Assembly (NCBI RefSeq): GCF_025370935.1
Contig: NC_133472.1
Location: 2,176,161 to 2,240,160, forward strand
DNA length: 64,000 bases
Origin: Choristoneura fumiferana
Lineage: Eukaryota; Arthropoda; Insecta; Lepidoptera; Tortricidae
Reading direction: 5' to 3'
This document shows, piece after piece, positions 33,142 to 44,990 of the stretch; position 1 is the first letter of the stretch; every line of letters starts with the position of its first letter. Both the position numbers and the translations under genes were made by a program. Under the pieces are notes generated by a model. That model saw only the letters and a list, made by a program, of their open reading frames with translations, ran no database searches and had not been told where the DNA came from.

Positions 33142-33255
33142 CAGGGCTACTACGAAACTCTAAACTCGAAGTTCGTGTCGTGCGGTCTCTCTGACACTTA
33201 TACTGTTTAATACGAGAGCGAGAGGGACGGCACGACACGAATTTCGAGCCCTGCA
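33142..33255. mobile_element. CAGGGCTACTACG palindromic MITE
   Basis: GCAGGGCTACTACGAAACTC on the left, AATTTCGAGCCCTGCAGG on the right (right arm shortened by about 10 bp). Confidence 0.75.
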
Positions 33256-33353
33256 GGTCGGCGCTAGTATAGTGAGCTCCCTTTTGACAACTTTGAATTT
33301 GCGCCACGTTTGTGATTAGCTAAAGCTAAATGAGCCAATCGCAAGCAAGACAG

Positions 33354-33476
33354 CAGGGCTACTACGAAACTCGAAACTCGAAGTTCGTATCGTACCATCC
33401 CTCTCGCTCTCATATGAAATAGTATAGGTGTCAGAGGGACCGCACGACACGAACTTCGAGTTTCGTAGTAGCCCTG
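33354..33476. mobile_element. CAGGGCTACTACG palindromic MITE
   Basis: CAGGGCTACTACGAAACTCG and CGAGTTTCGTAGTAGCCCTG are exact complements. Two family members thus lie 100 bp apart in the same orientation; the segment between resembles that before 33142 (CAATCGCAAGCAAG). Confidence 0.85.
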
Positions 33477-34070
33477 CAGTAACGTCAAACGGACGCTTAA
33501 GCGGCTCGTAGACGGGCCATATTTTCACTGCGATTTGTGGCCGGCAACTATTGGTGTCCCTCTCTTACTCACACGTTAGACAGGGACACCAATAATGGCC
33601 TGTCTAGGAGCCCCTTTAGCAATAACTAGCAACTTTTTTGCAGGTGGTAGGACCTTGTGCAAGGTCCGCCTGGATTGCTACCACCATCTTGCTCGATAAT
33701 GCTACTATTGAGCATGTCTACGTCCAACCTTTAAGTATATGTACGAGTAATCGACACTTTCAGAAAAATACAAAATAAAATGACCTTTCAAATAAGAACG
33801 AAGGGCCGTTTTACCAAATATTTGTTTAACTTTCTTGCTCAATAATTAATTAGTTGTAGTTAATGCAGTCCCAGAATGCACGACCTGATAATTCATGCCT
33901 TACGTTAAGTAAGTATTGCAGATGCACGAATTATCAGGGCGGTATCTTCATATGCATAAACTTTTTTTTAATTAGTTATTTATGTAGTTTAAGAGTCAAT
34001 AGTTCAATACATTTAGTTTGTCATTTAATGCCAACAAAGTATGAACATCATAAAGACTCGTTTAAACAGC

Positions 34071-34205
34071 CGAGTAAAGGAGCGTCCACACCGTTGCTTA
34101 AAAAACGGTGACGGTACGGAATCGCAGTGACGCACCGTATGCGCACCGTTTATTTCATATCGCATGCCCTCCACACCGCTGCTCAACAGACGGTAGTTTG
34201 GTAGG
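34071..34205. mobile_element. Partial copy of the CCGCTGCTTAAAAAACGG element
   Basis: TTGCTTAAAAAACGGTGACGGTACGGAATC and following match the left half of the palindrome at 35358-35655. Confidence 0.6.
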
Positions 34206-34649
34206 TATTGCATTATATATGCATAGTTATAATACAGTATTAGCTTCTGTAGGACTATTACTATCGGTGATAACAGAATCCACCCCGTAAACGTAAACAG
34301 ATCTTACATAATATTATCAACACAAACTAAGTACGTAATTTTCGTTTTTTTTTTTAATTTCTTTTTAAATTTATAAAACACAAAACCTAAGATTATTATA
34401 AGTTTATCATAAACTAAAAGAAAATTACAAACCCTTGATTTGTTTTGCCTGACTAGAAATTGGTCAGTAACAATTTCTGGTACAGATAAAACATCAAGTC
34501 ATAACATTTTTTTATAGCAATGTTAATACTTTATTATGTCAAACAAAATTAAAAATCAAATAATAGTATAATAAAATAAAAATCATAAATAATAAATAAT
34601 GTGCAAATACTTTGAATAGAGAACTTTAATTATTTGAATTCATCATCAT

Positions 34650-35035
34650 CATCCTCTTTGGCTGTCGGTGGCTGATTGGTGCAAGTCCTGTGCCACGTGC
34701 CTTCGCACGTAAAAAAAAATACGGCTGTAAGTGGCCGAAATTTCGGGTGACACTCTTCCCCGGCCCGGATAATACCAACATGGAAATACCGTCCCTGTTT
34801 TTCGTGTACACGCCCATGCAAACTGACATGAGTTTTTGAACTTTCGGTGGATAATAATAAAATATTGGTGCGGTTTTTGCACAGCTTTTGTGAATAAAAA
34901 TAAATCGTGATGTATAAAAAACCTTGTAAATATTTTGTGTGTATCTTTAGAAGTGAAATCGGCTTCTCTAATTTTAATGCTGCACAAAACAAATAAACCA
35001 CGGCTTTGTTAACAGCCAGTATTATTCGAAGGTTT
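34650..35035. repeat. Dispersed repeat shared with 52963-53610
   Basis: Both loci carry GCTGTCGGTGGCTGATTGG, then AATGCTGCACA...AATAA(A/G)CCACGG, then CTATTCGAAGGTTT in the same order (385 bp here, about 650 bp there). Possibly solo terminal repeats of an LTR or other element; unproven. Confidence 0.45.
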
Positions 35036-35081
35036 TAATTAATAAATAATATAAAAAGCGTACATACCACATACACGTTAC

Positions 35082-35272
35082 GACATACACATTGCCCCGT
35101 AAAGCAGATTTGCCATAAATAATTTCAAGTATTACAAAAATATTCACAAAATTATTCTAATTATAAATAAACCCGCGTCTAACCCAAAAATAGTGAAGTT
35201 TGACATTTCGGAGATCTCTCGCTACACTAGCACCTCTACCGGCGAATTCATACGCGATAGCCCACATTGCGC
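35082..35272. mobile_element. AATGAGGGCTATCG MITE, 3' half only
   Basis: Matches the right half of 23288-23702 from CATTGCCCCG to GCGATAGCCCACATT; the left end is missing. Confidence 0.7.
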
Positions 35273-35356
35273 CCAAGTTCTGTTGGATGAGCGATTTACG
35301 GGGTGGAAAATGTTTTAATTTTTTGTATACATAATGCTAGTTTGCAGTTACATAAT

Positions 35357-35658
35357 TAAGGTGCGACCAAACCGCTGCTTAAAAAACGGTGACGGCACGG
35401 AATCGCAGTGACGCACCGTTTTTATCGCATGCTCTCCACACCGCTGCTTAAAATACGGAATCGCAGTGACGTGCCGTAAACGTCAGGTCTTTATCGAACA
35501 AGTCGTGACGTTTACGGCAAGTCACTGCGATTCCGCACCGTTTGCGTATTTTAAGCAGCGGTGGGGAAAGTATGCAAAAAAAACGGTGCGCATACGGTGC
35601 GTCACAGCGATTCCGTACCGTCGCCGTTTTTTAAGCAGCGGTTAGGTCGCACCTTTAG
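35357..35658. mobile_element. Near-perfect palindrome, PIF/Harbinger-like MITE
   Basis: AGGTGCGACCAAACCGCTGC at the left and GCAGCGGTTAGGTCGCACCT at the right. Almost the entire ~298 bp folds back, with repeated GTGACG and CGGAATCGCAGTGAC. Flanked by TTA on both sides, fitting a 3-bp TTA target duplication as in PIF/Harbinger elements. It sits exactly at the left edge of the duplicated block. Confidence 0.8.
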
Positions 35659-37634
35659 ATTGATTGTTAGCAACAGTAGGCACTAAGCTTAATATTTTAC
35701 TACAAACGCAGAGAGAGTTGAAATTATAATTCTTTTTTAAACTGGCTTGCACTTTTCACAAGGTCTATAAACATTATAGTTCGATCCAAAATGTCAAATA
35801 ATCTTGACCATAGAGTGAGTAGTTCGGACGGTAGGTAACGGTAACCCATCTACATATAATAGCAAAAATACGAATGGTGATAAAATAAAAGAAAACTTCA
35901 TCAAAACCAAATACGGTGATACAAATCAGCAGTAGCAGTTATGATGGAATGCAGTCGCTGATGATTGAGGACTCAAGGGCCAATATTTTTTTTCAAGTCT
36001 TCACCAATGTATAAACTAGTAAATTTTAGTGACACACAATTGAATTATTTTCGACAAATAGATAGAAATTGTACGCTTTTCTGTTTTTAATATGATGGGC
36101 ATTTAATTTTCACAAAAAAGTGTAGGTACTTTTTCTTTTTTTATCAATTTTGGAAAAAATATGTTTTTCCTTACTCAGAAGCAAGAGAACAATCGATTCA
36201 AAAAGTTTAAAAAATGACTAAAAAAAAAATGACAGTTTTCTGATGTTTTTTATTCATACATCCAGTATGGGCATCACAAAACTGACTCAAAAAATTTGTA
36301 TCAAAAAATTAAATGCATTTTGAAAGAAAAGGGTACACTTCTTTTTTAAAACGCCCGAATATTATTAAGTGTGACTAAAACACTTAATTAAACTATTTTC
36401 GACTTATATTTTGTAATAAAACAATAAATTATACACAAGTCAACATAATTTGCGTCTAGGAGAATTATAAAGGGAAGATTAAGTAATTGTATAAAAACTC
36501 CCCCCCCCCCCCTAGTCAGCAAAAGTAAGCAAAACTCAAACCCCCATGTTAACGTACACAATGGTATATATTTTTTAAGCTTTGCTGCTTTTTATTATAG
36601 TTTTCAAACAACAAACAAGCAATTTCAAGAGCTCAAAGCATGTTTTACTGATTTAGCCATATTTTTTTTCAATGTTTCTGACTTGGGTTCTCTTTATTTT
36701 GCATAATAACGATTCTCGGAAATACACTTCGCATAACAGGTATCTCATATTTTTTTTTAGCCGAATGATACTTTTGCATAATCATAACTTTGCATAATTA
36801 TCAGTTCGAATAATAGTCACTTCTCAGAATATTAAAAAGCAGAACACTCTTATCGCCGAATATACTTCTGCAGAATATTAATTAAATAGCAGAACATTAG
36901 TATCGCCGATTTATATATGGCATAATGGCATAACAAAATACTAGTTTGGACTATTGTATTTTCACGGAATTTTAAATAGCGCTAACTTTAACATGGCGTA
37001 TTGACATAGTTAAAGGAGCTAACAAATTCCATGAGAATGGGTTGAGGTTAAAGTAAGGCCAGCAAAGTAAGCGTGCTGTAACAGCAGCAGGCAAAGCGCC
37101 AGAACAGAACAGCACCTACATAATAGGTTGGGTTAGGTTAGAACTGTGACCACAACAGCGCGCAAGCCGAGCGAGCGAAGCGAGCGTGCCGTGGCAGCGG
37201 CCGGCGAAGTGCCAGAATTTTACTGCTGCCAAAAAAGGTTAGGTTAATATAACTACATATTTTTTTATTCAGTTGCAAGGAATTTTTAGTTAAGTATATT
37301 TTATTCTGCTTTTTATTATCCTTATGCAAAGTAATATTATGAGACATGTCTTTCTGCGTAGCAACTATTCGAACATATAAATATTATTCTCATCGATATT
37401 ATGTCAAGTTAATATTCTGCTATACAAAATTATGAGAAATGCAGTATGAGAAAAAATATATACGAAAAGTAATTCGGTGATATGATGATTCTGCTCATGG
37501 TTGTTATGAGAAACGAAATTATGAGATTCGATTTTATGCAACATATTAGTGAACCTTCTGACTTAATCACAATCCGGCCCATCATGTCATCATAAATAAG
37601 CGAAGCAAAGACCCCTACCCTTTGGGGCTTACGT

Positions 37635-38043
37635 AATGAGGGCTATCGTTTTTTGTCTCACTAGATGGCGCACTGTTGCGTGAGGTTTTTAAGTATGGCT
37701 TTCAAAGTCTGTTATTACGGGCGTGAAAACAAAGTTTAGATTAAAATCATATTTAATACACCTTAAAACCGTACCATAAAAATATCGAGCATGCCACAGT
37801 GTTGCATAGTCCTCGTTTTGTTCGGAAAAAAGGGAGGACAAAGGTTTCCGAAAGACAAAACTGTCTCAAAACACAGACATTCATTGCCCCGGAACGCATA
37901 ATTGCCATAATTAATTTCACAAAATTATTCTAATTACAAATAAACCCGCGTAGCTCGCCCAAAAACTATGAGATTTGACATTTCGGAGACCTCACGCTAC
38001 ACTAGCGCCTCTAGCGGCGAATTCATACGCGATAGCCCTCATT
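37635..38043. mobile_element. AATGAGGGCTATCG MITE, copy B
   Basis: Complete ends as in copy A; lies in duplicated block copy 1 and corresponds to 44562-44990. Confidence 0.85.
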
Positions 38044-38532
38044 CTTGAACGAGGCTTTAGTTGTAATAAACCTTAACTAACAATACCTAAAGGTCTCATA
38101 AATTTAATATTAAAAGGCGCCTTCGTAAGCTTAGAATACTAAATGACCAGATTAAATGAGCATTTCCAATGTTGACCTTTCTACAATTCCGTCCACGGAA
38201 CAGATAGTATACGTTAGGTACGTTAGGCTATGTTTCCACCAGCGATGTGCGATTATGTGTTGAGAGAATAGTGTTTTTCATGAATCAATAGTAACGCTTC
38301 ATATACCTCGCTCCGCTCTACTGTTTCCACTAGAGCTGCGCAGTGTGAGGATAGGTAAATGAATCACATCTCTGGTAAAAACGCCGCCTTATACTGCCCT
38401 CCTAAGGCAGAAGGCGGTATCTCAAAAAAAAAACACTTTTAAGTTACACGTGTTTAAAGTGCCTACTAGGGATTTATACATCTTACGCAGAATGTCTTCA
38501 GCTAACTCACTACTAACACAACTAAACTCAAC

Positions 38533-39012
38533 TAAATAGTAGATTGTACAACAAGAGCATAAAACGAGCTATTTTAACCGAGAAGTTCATATAGCCACCC
38601 ACGCCGGTACGGCGAGGGTGGATAGACACGTCGAGGGGAAAATGGGTTTAATGCTTGAGTTTTACACTCGCTTTTCACTTCGATTGAGAGGAAATGAAAT
38701 AGCAACAGTGGAAACTATTCTTCACTTACTAGGTACCTGACTACCTGTCTATCTTTTATTTTCCATGGATTGATGTATAATTAAAAAAATAGTTTTATTA
38801 ATTTAATTGATTGATTTTTAGTTTTACATACGTATAATTAAAATTACCTACCTACCTATAATATTAATAATTTTGTTTGTGGCTGTTGACACCTGATTAC
38901 CTTGGTCTTAGACAAAGATTTTACTTTATACACTAGAGCATAAGAAGTAATTTTATGTCGCCTAGATCCAGCATAAATACCAACTTTAGGAGCATGAGAA
39001 GTGAAAGTGATT
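38533..39012. repeat. Dispersed repeat, GTCGAGGGGAAAATGGG family
   Basis: Runs from TTGTACAACAAGAGCATAAA to AGGAGCATGAGAAGTGAAAG. Other copies: 45471-45908 (block copy 2), 62530-62985 (Raf intron), and a degenerate inverted one near 20590-21080. Confidence 0.6.
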
Positions 39013-39208
39013 TTTTTTGGATACCGCCTTTTGCCTTAAGAGGACAGTATTGGTGTCAACGTGTAACGAATGAAAATTATTATTTATTCAATAAAATAAG
39101 CTAGCAAAAGTAGCGATGACGTTTGAGGTTATGATTAATTCAAAATATTTTTTGTCATGTCTTCACCAATATCGAAACTGCCCTATATTATACCGAAGGT
39201 AAAGAAGG

Positions 39209-39344
39209 TACAGTCAGGGGCGAAGATATCGACACGGCCAAAGGTACACAAATATGTATACACGACTTTATGCACTTCACATTAAGGCCGTGTATACATA
39301 TTTTTGCAACTTTGACTGTGTCGATATCTTTGCCCTTGACTGTA
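39209..39344. mobile_element. MITE with TACAGTCA termini
   Basis: TACAGTCAGGGGCGAAGATA pairs with TATCTTTGCCCTTGACTGTA. Same family as 1327. Confidence 0.75.
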
Positions 39345-40426
39345 CCTAGTGAATTTTTGTCACAAAAAATTGAATTATTTTCGACAAACAGATGGAAATT
39401 GTACGATTTTCTGTTTTTAATTAAACAAAAAATAAAACACAAGTTTGCAATATTTACAGCACAGATTACCATAAACGGAACAATACGTAATGGAGTAGAA
39501 AAATTGCAAAACAGCTGTTTAACCAAAACTACAAAGTATTTAGATTGTTTGACTGTTAAAAAAATGTTCTTAACCCTTAATAAGGCCCTATTTATTGGAG
39601 CATACTACCACAGAATCAAAAGCAGCTATCGAATACACACCTGTCAAAGGATATTTTTAAAGCTAGTAGTATTTTTAATAACTACAATGGATATTGTAAC
39701 TTATAACTAAAACAATAAGGTCGATTTTCCAAGACAATGCACGTGGTCGCTAAATCGCCCCTACCTTTTGAAGGGTTAAGTGTCGCTTTCTGTTCCGTGG
39801 ATGCCCTACATCATACCTCAATACACGCTGAAGCTGCGTCAAAACCGCCGACAAGATCGCGGCTCGGCTTGCACCGAGTCAAAAACGCAGGGCGATATTA
39901 ACGCCAGCGTTTTCTAGCTTCCTTGTGGTCCGTAGTAAAAATAATTATAATTACCTTAAACAAAATGGACATCGAAGGCTACATACATAAAGTAACGAAA
40001 ACCTTAAAAAAAATATTATCAACAATAAATAAAACAAACTTACAACTAATATTAACATATAAAATAATCCCGTGAAAAGCACATCCAGTTAATACATTGT
40101 TAATAACAATATTGCTATATAATACAATAATACTAATAAAACATTTAATAATACTTTCAAATCATAGATTCTATATGAACAAATTGGTCGTATTAAATCA
40201 ACCAAAGCAGTGGCCATTTTTTAAACGCCCGATCGCTCGCTATCTTACTCACCATCTTTTTCTACGCTCGTTTTATACCGTGTGATAGAAAGAAATGGTG
40301 AAATCAAATTGTGATTCCGAGTGCGTCCAACAATAAGGCCTCGTTTGTTTTTTATCTCAGTCCGGGAACTCAATTAGAAAGTGTTAGCTATAGGTAGTCA
40401 TTCACGATGACGCGTGCCGCGGTTCT

Positions 40427-40789
40427 TAGGCACTTGTCCCACCGCCGACGATGAGCGAGAAGCGAGCAGAGCGAGTAACTAGAAACGAGTGGGCGAGCAG
40501 CGAATAGCGAGTGTTCGAGCACGACGGGCGATTACTCGCTCCACTCGCTCGAGCCGGGCGGCCGCCAAGCTAACAGCGCTGAGCGAGTATCGCTGAGCTA
40601 CTTTTATAGCTCAGCGAGTCTTAGCTCTTGTCGCTGCGACAAAAGATGTAAGAGCGAGTTCTCGCCGGCAGTGTGAACCGCCAGCGTATTATATATATGT
40701 CTCACTCACACAGGATCTTATATCTTTTGTTCGTCTTGAGCGAGAAAATAGTCGATAGCCGATCGTTTCCTTCGCCGGCGGTGAGACAA
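40427..40789. mobile_element. CCTAAGGCACTTGTC MITE, right end truncated
   Basis: TTAGGCACTTGTCCCACCGC and the GAGCGAG-rich interior match 12021-12437; the right end stops at GGTGAGACAA. The element is absent at the equivalent position in block copy 2 (near 47318). Confidence 0.75.
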
Positions 40790-41328
40790 CATACATGTCT
40801 AATTTTGACAAAATCACGCGTCTTCGTGCATAGGTATATTTCATTGAGCGGCAAAAAAAATATTAGTTTTTCTTTTACAAATATACAATTTTACTCGCAA
40901 ATGTGATGAAAAACATTGTATGTCGCACGGGCGGTACTAGAATTACGAACATCGACTCATTAAAGCCCTCAGTCTTCGACTTCGGGCTTCTAATAGACTC
41001 TCGTTCGTAATTCCTTTTTTACCGCCCTCAAGACACAATGTACTATTCTTGTTTAACCGACTTCAAAAAAGGAGGAGGATCACGCCTTTAATGACAAGTA
41101 AAGAGCCTATCACACAACACACTGACAACTCTCTGATATCTCACTAAATTGGTGTCCAACCTACTACACATTTGGAGCCAAATTTCGGATGTTCTAGTTT
41201 CGGTAAATTATCGCTAGATGGCGTTAGAGACATGACACAGATGTCAAAGCTGTCAAACGGACCTTACGATACGACACTAGCGCCAACCGGCTTCCCGAAT
41301 GCTCCACGATAGCCCACGAACCCAGAAC

Positions 41329-41456
41329 GGCTACTACGAAATTCTAAAATCAAAGTTCGTATCGTACCATCCATCTCACTCTCGTATTAAATAAATATTA
41401 GCGTCTGCGGTACGGTACGATATGAACTTCGATTTTCGAATTACGTAGTAGCCTCT
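41329..41456. mobile_element. Palindromic MITE (CGGCTACTACGAA), copy-1 allele
   Basis: GGCTACTACGAAATTCTAAA and TTTTCGAATTACGTAGTAGC arms. The same insertion is in block copy 2 at 47892-48020. Confidence 0.7.
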
Positions 41457-41534
41457 CAGTTTCGGTTCTAGTTAGTACAAATTTTCTGCCAACACAGAAA
41501 CTTCAATTTACCACCGAAACCTAAAAAAATAATT

Positions 41535-41676
41535 TTCTACCAGTCTGAAGTCGGTGCCTCAGCACGAGCCAGCAGGAGTGTATTATATTATATGTAGGTG
41601 AGGTAGACGACTATAGGTCCACTCCTGCTGGCTCGTGCTGAGGCACCGACTTCAGACTGGTAGAAAATTATTTTCA
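41535..41676. repeat. Inverted repeat, TTTTCTACCAGTCTGAAGTC arms
   Basis: The arm TTTTCTACCAGTCTGAAGTC and on through GCACGAGCCAGCAGGAGTG is repeated in inverse around a ~35-bp AT-rich centre. The block-2 counterpart (about 48108-48225) has decayed arms with several base losses. Confidence 0.7.
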
Positions 41677-41882
41677 TGGTTTTTTGTAGTCGGTAAATTA
41701 TTTTGTTATACATTTTTTATTCACGCTTTTTAGTGTAAATAATCTAAGATACAATAGTTTAATGTCAACTGCTCGTCACCTTTTACAAAAGATTGCTTAT
41801 TCCGATGCAGAGACGTACATTATTGAGGAGTCCTGGTGCTTCACCACCCGTTCCATTTCACCATATGCATTACGACGAGCAT

Positions 41883-41982
41883 NNNNNNNNNNNNNNNNNN
41901 NNNNNNNNNNNNNNNNNNNNNNNNNNNNNNNNNNNNNNNNNNNNNNNNNNNNNNNNNNNNNNNNNNNNNNNNNNNNNNNNNN
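41883..41982. other. Assembly gap, 100 N
   Basis: Exactly 100 unknown bases, the usual placeholder for a gap of unknown size. It lies precisely between the two copies of the duplicated block. Confidence 0.99.
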
Positions 41983-42175
41983 TAGATTGATTGTTAGCAA
42001 CAGTAGTCACTAAGCTGAATATTTTACTACAACGCCAGAAGAGTTGAAATTATAATTATTTTTTAAACTGGCTTGCACTTTTCACAAGTGTCTATAAACA
42101 TTATATTCGATCCAAATGTCAAATAATCTTGACCATAGAGTGAGTAGTTCGGACGTAAGTAACGTAACCCATCTA

Positions 42176-42790
42176 TGGTCTGTCCCAGAATTCGAGATAC
42201 TAAAATGACGTTTCATGTGTTACCTGTTTTTTGCGTCTCATAAATAGTGATGTGCCGCAACCGGTTATTACCGAAAGATTTTGTAGGTACCTATGTATGT
42301 ATGTCGTAAAATATTAAGATTGAACGGATCCGTGATGTACTTAAAAGTAGGGCACTTAAGACATTCTAGAAAAGGAAAATAGGTCTAATAAAAAATGCGA
42401 CCTTTCGAGATATTTCGGTTTTTATAGATGTTGGTGTTTAAGTTTCAATTTCATTCTAAGTAAGTTTTACATTAACTAAATAATATGAGAATAATGAATA
42501 CTTATTTGATTTGTATTCTATGATGTTTATGTATTGTGGCACTAAGTGATGAACACTGTATTTTACCTGTGCTTAGATTTCATCACTTATTTCGTATGAA
42601 AAGTAAAATGGAAAGGAGAATATTGAATGCACCTTAAGATTATTTTTGCTATCGTAAATAAACATTTTATCGTTATTTACAACCGAAATCCACGGAGTTG
42701 AAATTATTTTTTTTAAACTGGCCACATTTTTTCACGTCTTAAACATTTCAAAAATGTCATTTTAGATATCTCGAATTCTGGGACAGACCA
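42176..42790. mobile_element. 615-bp MITE, TGGTCTGTCCCAGAATTCGA termini
   Basis: Ends TGGTCTGTCCCAGAATTCGA and TCGAATTCTGGGACAGACCA form terminal inverted repeats of at least 24 bp. TCTA flanks both sides (42172-42175 and 42791-42794) and occurs once at the empty site in block copy 1 (near 35853), so this is a clean insertion with a 4-bp target duplication. No transposase ORF. Confidence 0.9.
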
Positions 42791-44561
42791 TCTACATACA
42801 ATAGCAAAAATACGAATGGTGATAAAATAAAAGAAAACTTCATCAAAACCCAATACGGTGATACAAATCAGCAGTAGCAGTTATGATGGAATGCAGTCGC
42901 TGTGATGTGATGACTGAGGACTCAAGGGCCAATATTTTTTTTTCAAGTCTTCACCAATGTATAAACTAGTAAATTTTAGTGACACACAATTGAATTATTT
43001 TCGACAAATAGATAGAAATTGTACGCTTTTCTGTTTTTAATATGATGGGCATTTAATTTTCACAAAAAAGTGTACTTTTTCTTTTTTTATCAATTTTGGA
43101 AAATATTTGTTTTTCCCTACTCAGAAGCAAGAGAACAATCGATTCAAAAAGTTTAAAAAATGACTAAAAAAAATGTCAGTTTTCTGATGTTTTTTATTCA
43201 TACATCCAGTACGGGCATCACAAAACTGAGTCAAAAAATTTTTTTGTGAAAAAATTAAATACATTTTGAAAGAAAAGGGTAAGTACACTTTTTAAAAAAA
43301 ACGCCCGAATATTATTATGTGTTTTAGTCACACTTAATTGAACTATTTTCGACTTATATTTTGTAATAAAACAATAAATTATACACAAGTCAACATAATT
43401 TGCGTCTAGGAGAATTATAAAAGGAAGATTAAGTAATTGTATAAAAACTCCCCCCACCCCCTAGTCAGCAAAAGTAAGCAAAACTCAAACCCCCATGTTA
43501 ACGTACACAATGGTATATATTTTTTAAGCTTTGCTGCTTTTTATTATAGTTTTCAAACAACAAACAAGCAATTTCAAGAGCTCAAAGCATGTTTTATTGA
43601 TTTAGCCATATTTTTTTCAATGTTTCTGACTTGGGTTCCCTTTATTTTGCATAATAACGATTCTCGGAAATACACTTCGCATAACAGGTATCTCATATTT
43701 TTTTTAGCCGAATGATACTTTTGCATAATCATAACTTTGCATAATTATCAGTTCGAATAATAGTCACTTCTCAGAATATTAAAAAGCAGAACACTCTTAT
43801 CGCCGAATATACTTCTGCAGAATATTAATTAATTAGCGGAACATTAGTATCGCCGATTTATATATGGCATAATGGCATAGCAAAATACTAGTTTGGACTA
43901 TTGTATTTTCACGGAATTTTAAATAGCGCTAACTTTAACATGGTGTAATGACATAGTTAAAGGAGCTAACAAATTCCATGAGAATGGGTTGAGGTTAAAG
44001 TAAGGCCAGCAAAGTAAGCGTGCTGTAACAGCAGCAGGCAAAGCGCCAGAACAGAACAGCACCTACATAATAGGTTGGGTTAGGTTAGAACTGTGACCAC
44101 AACAGCGCGCAAGCCGAGGGAGCAAAGCGAGCGTGCCGTGGCAGCGGCCGGCGAAGCGCCAGAATTATACTGCTGCCAAAAAAGGTTAGGTTAATATAAC
44201 TACATATTTTTTTATTCAGTTGCAAGGAATTTTTAGTTAAGTATATTTTATTCTGCTTTTTATTATCCTTATGCAAAGTAATATTATGAGACATGTCTTT
44301 CTGCGTAGCAACTATTCGAACATATAAATATTATTCTCATCGATATTATGTCAAGTTAATATTCTGCTATACAAAATTATGAGAAATGCAGTATGAGAAA
44401 AAATATATACGAAAAGTAATTCGGTGATATGATGATTCTGCTCATGGTGCTCATTCGATTTTATGCAACATATTAGTGAACCTTCTGACTTAATCACAAT
44501 CCGGCCCATCATGTCATCATAAATAAGCGAAGCAAAGACCCCCACCCTTTGGGGCTTTCGT

Positions 44562-44990
44562 AATGAGGGCTATCGTTTTTTGTCTCACTAGATGGCGCAC
44601 TGTTGCGTGAGGTTTTTAAGTATGGCTTTCAAAGTCTGTTATTACGGGCGTGAAAACAAAGTTTAGATTAAAATCATATTTAATACACCTTAAAACCGTA
44701 CCATAAAAATATCGAGCATGCCACAGTGTTGCATAGTCCCCGTTTTGTTCGGAAAAAAGGGAGGACAAAGGTTTCCGAAAGACAAAACTGTCTCAAAACA
44801 CAGACATTCATTGCCCCGGAACGCATAATTGCCATAATTAATTTTTCAGATATTGCAAAATATTCACAAAATTATTCTAATTACAAATAAACCCGCGTAG
44901 CTCGCCCAAAAACTATGAGATTTGACATTTCGGAGACCTCACGCTACACTAGCGCTTCTAGCGGCGAATTCATACGCGATAGCCCTCATT
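44562..44990. mobile_element. AATGAGGGCTATCG MITE, copy C
   Basis: Block-2 counterpart of 37635-38043; includes TTCAGATATTGCAAAATATT missing from copy B. Confidence 0.85.

Larger units (their letters stand above)
35656..41882. repeat. Duplicated block, copy 1 (6.2 kb)
   Basis: Nearly identical, in the same orientation, to 41983-48438. It starts TAGATTGATTGTTAGCAACA and ends ATTACGACGAGCAT at the N gap. It contains MITEs and dispersed repeats but no supported gene. Relative to copy 2 it lacks the 615-bp MITE at 42176 and has the ~363-bp MITE at 40427. Confidence 0.9.

Noticed and set aside
34630..35001. 112-123 codon minus-strand ORFs
   Set aside because: Three frames are open over a dispersed repeat that recurs, with stops, at 52963-53610.
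39270..39710. 146-codon ORF (and its counterpart near 46391)
   Set aside because: It starts inside a palindromic MITE and its remainder shows no coding bias; the equivalent frame is broken in the second block copy.
41762..42013. ORFs running through the N gap
   Set aside because: Their frames are kept open only by unknown bases.
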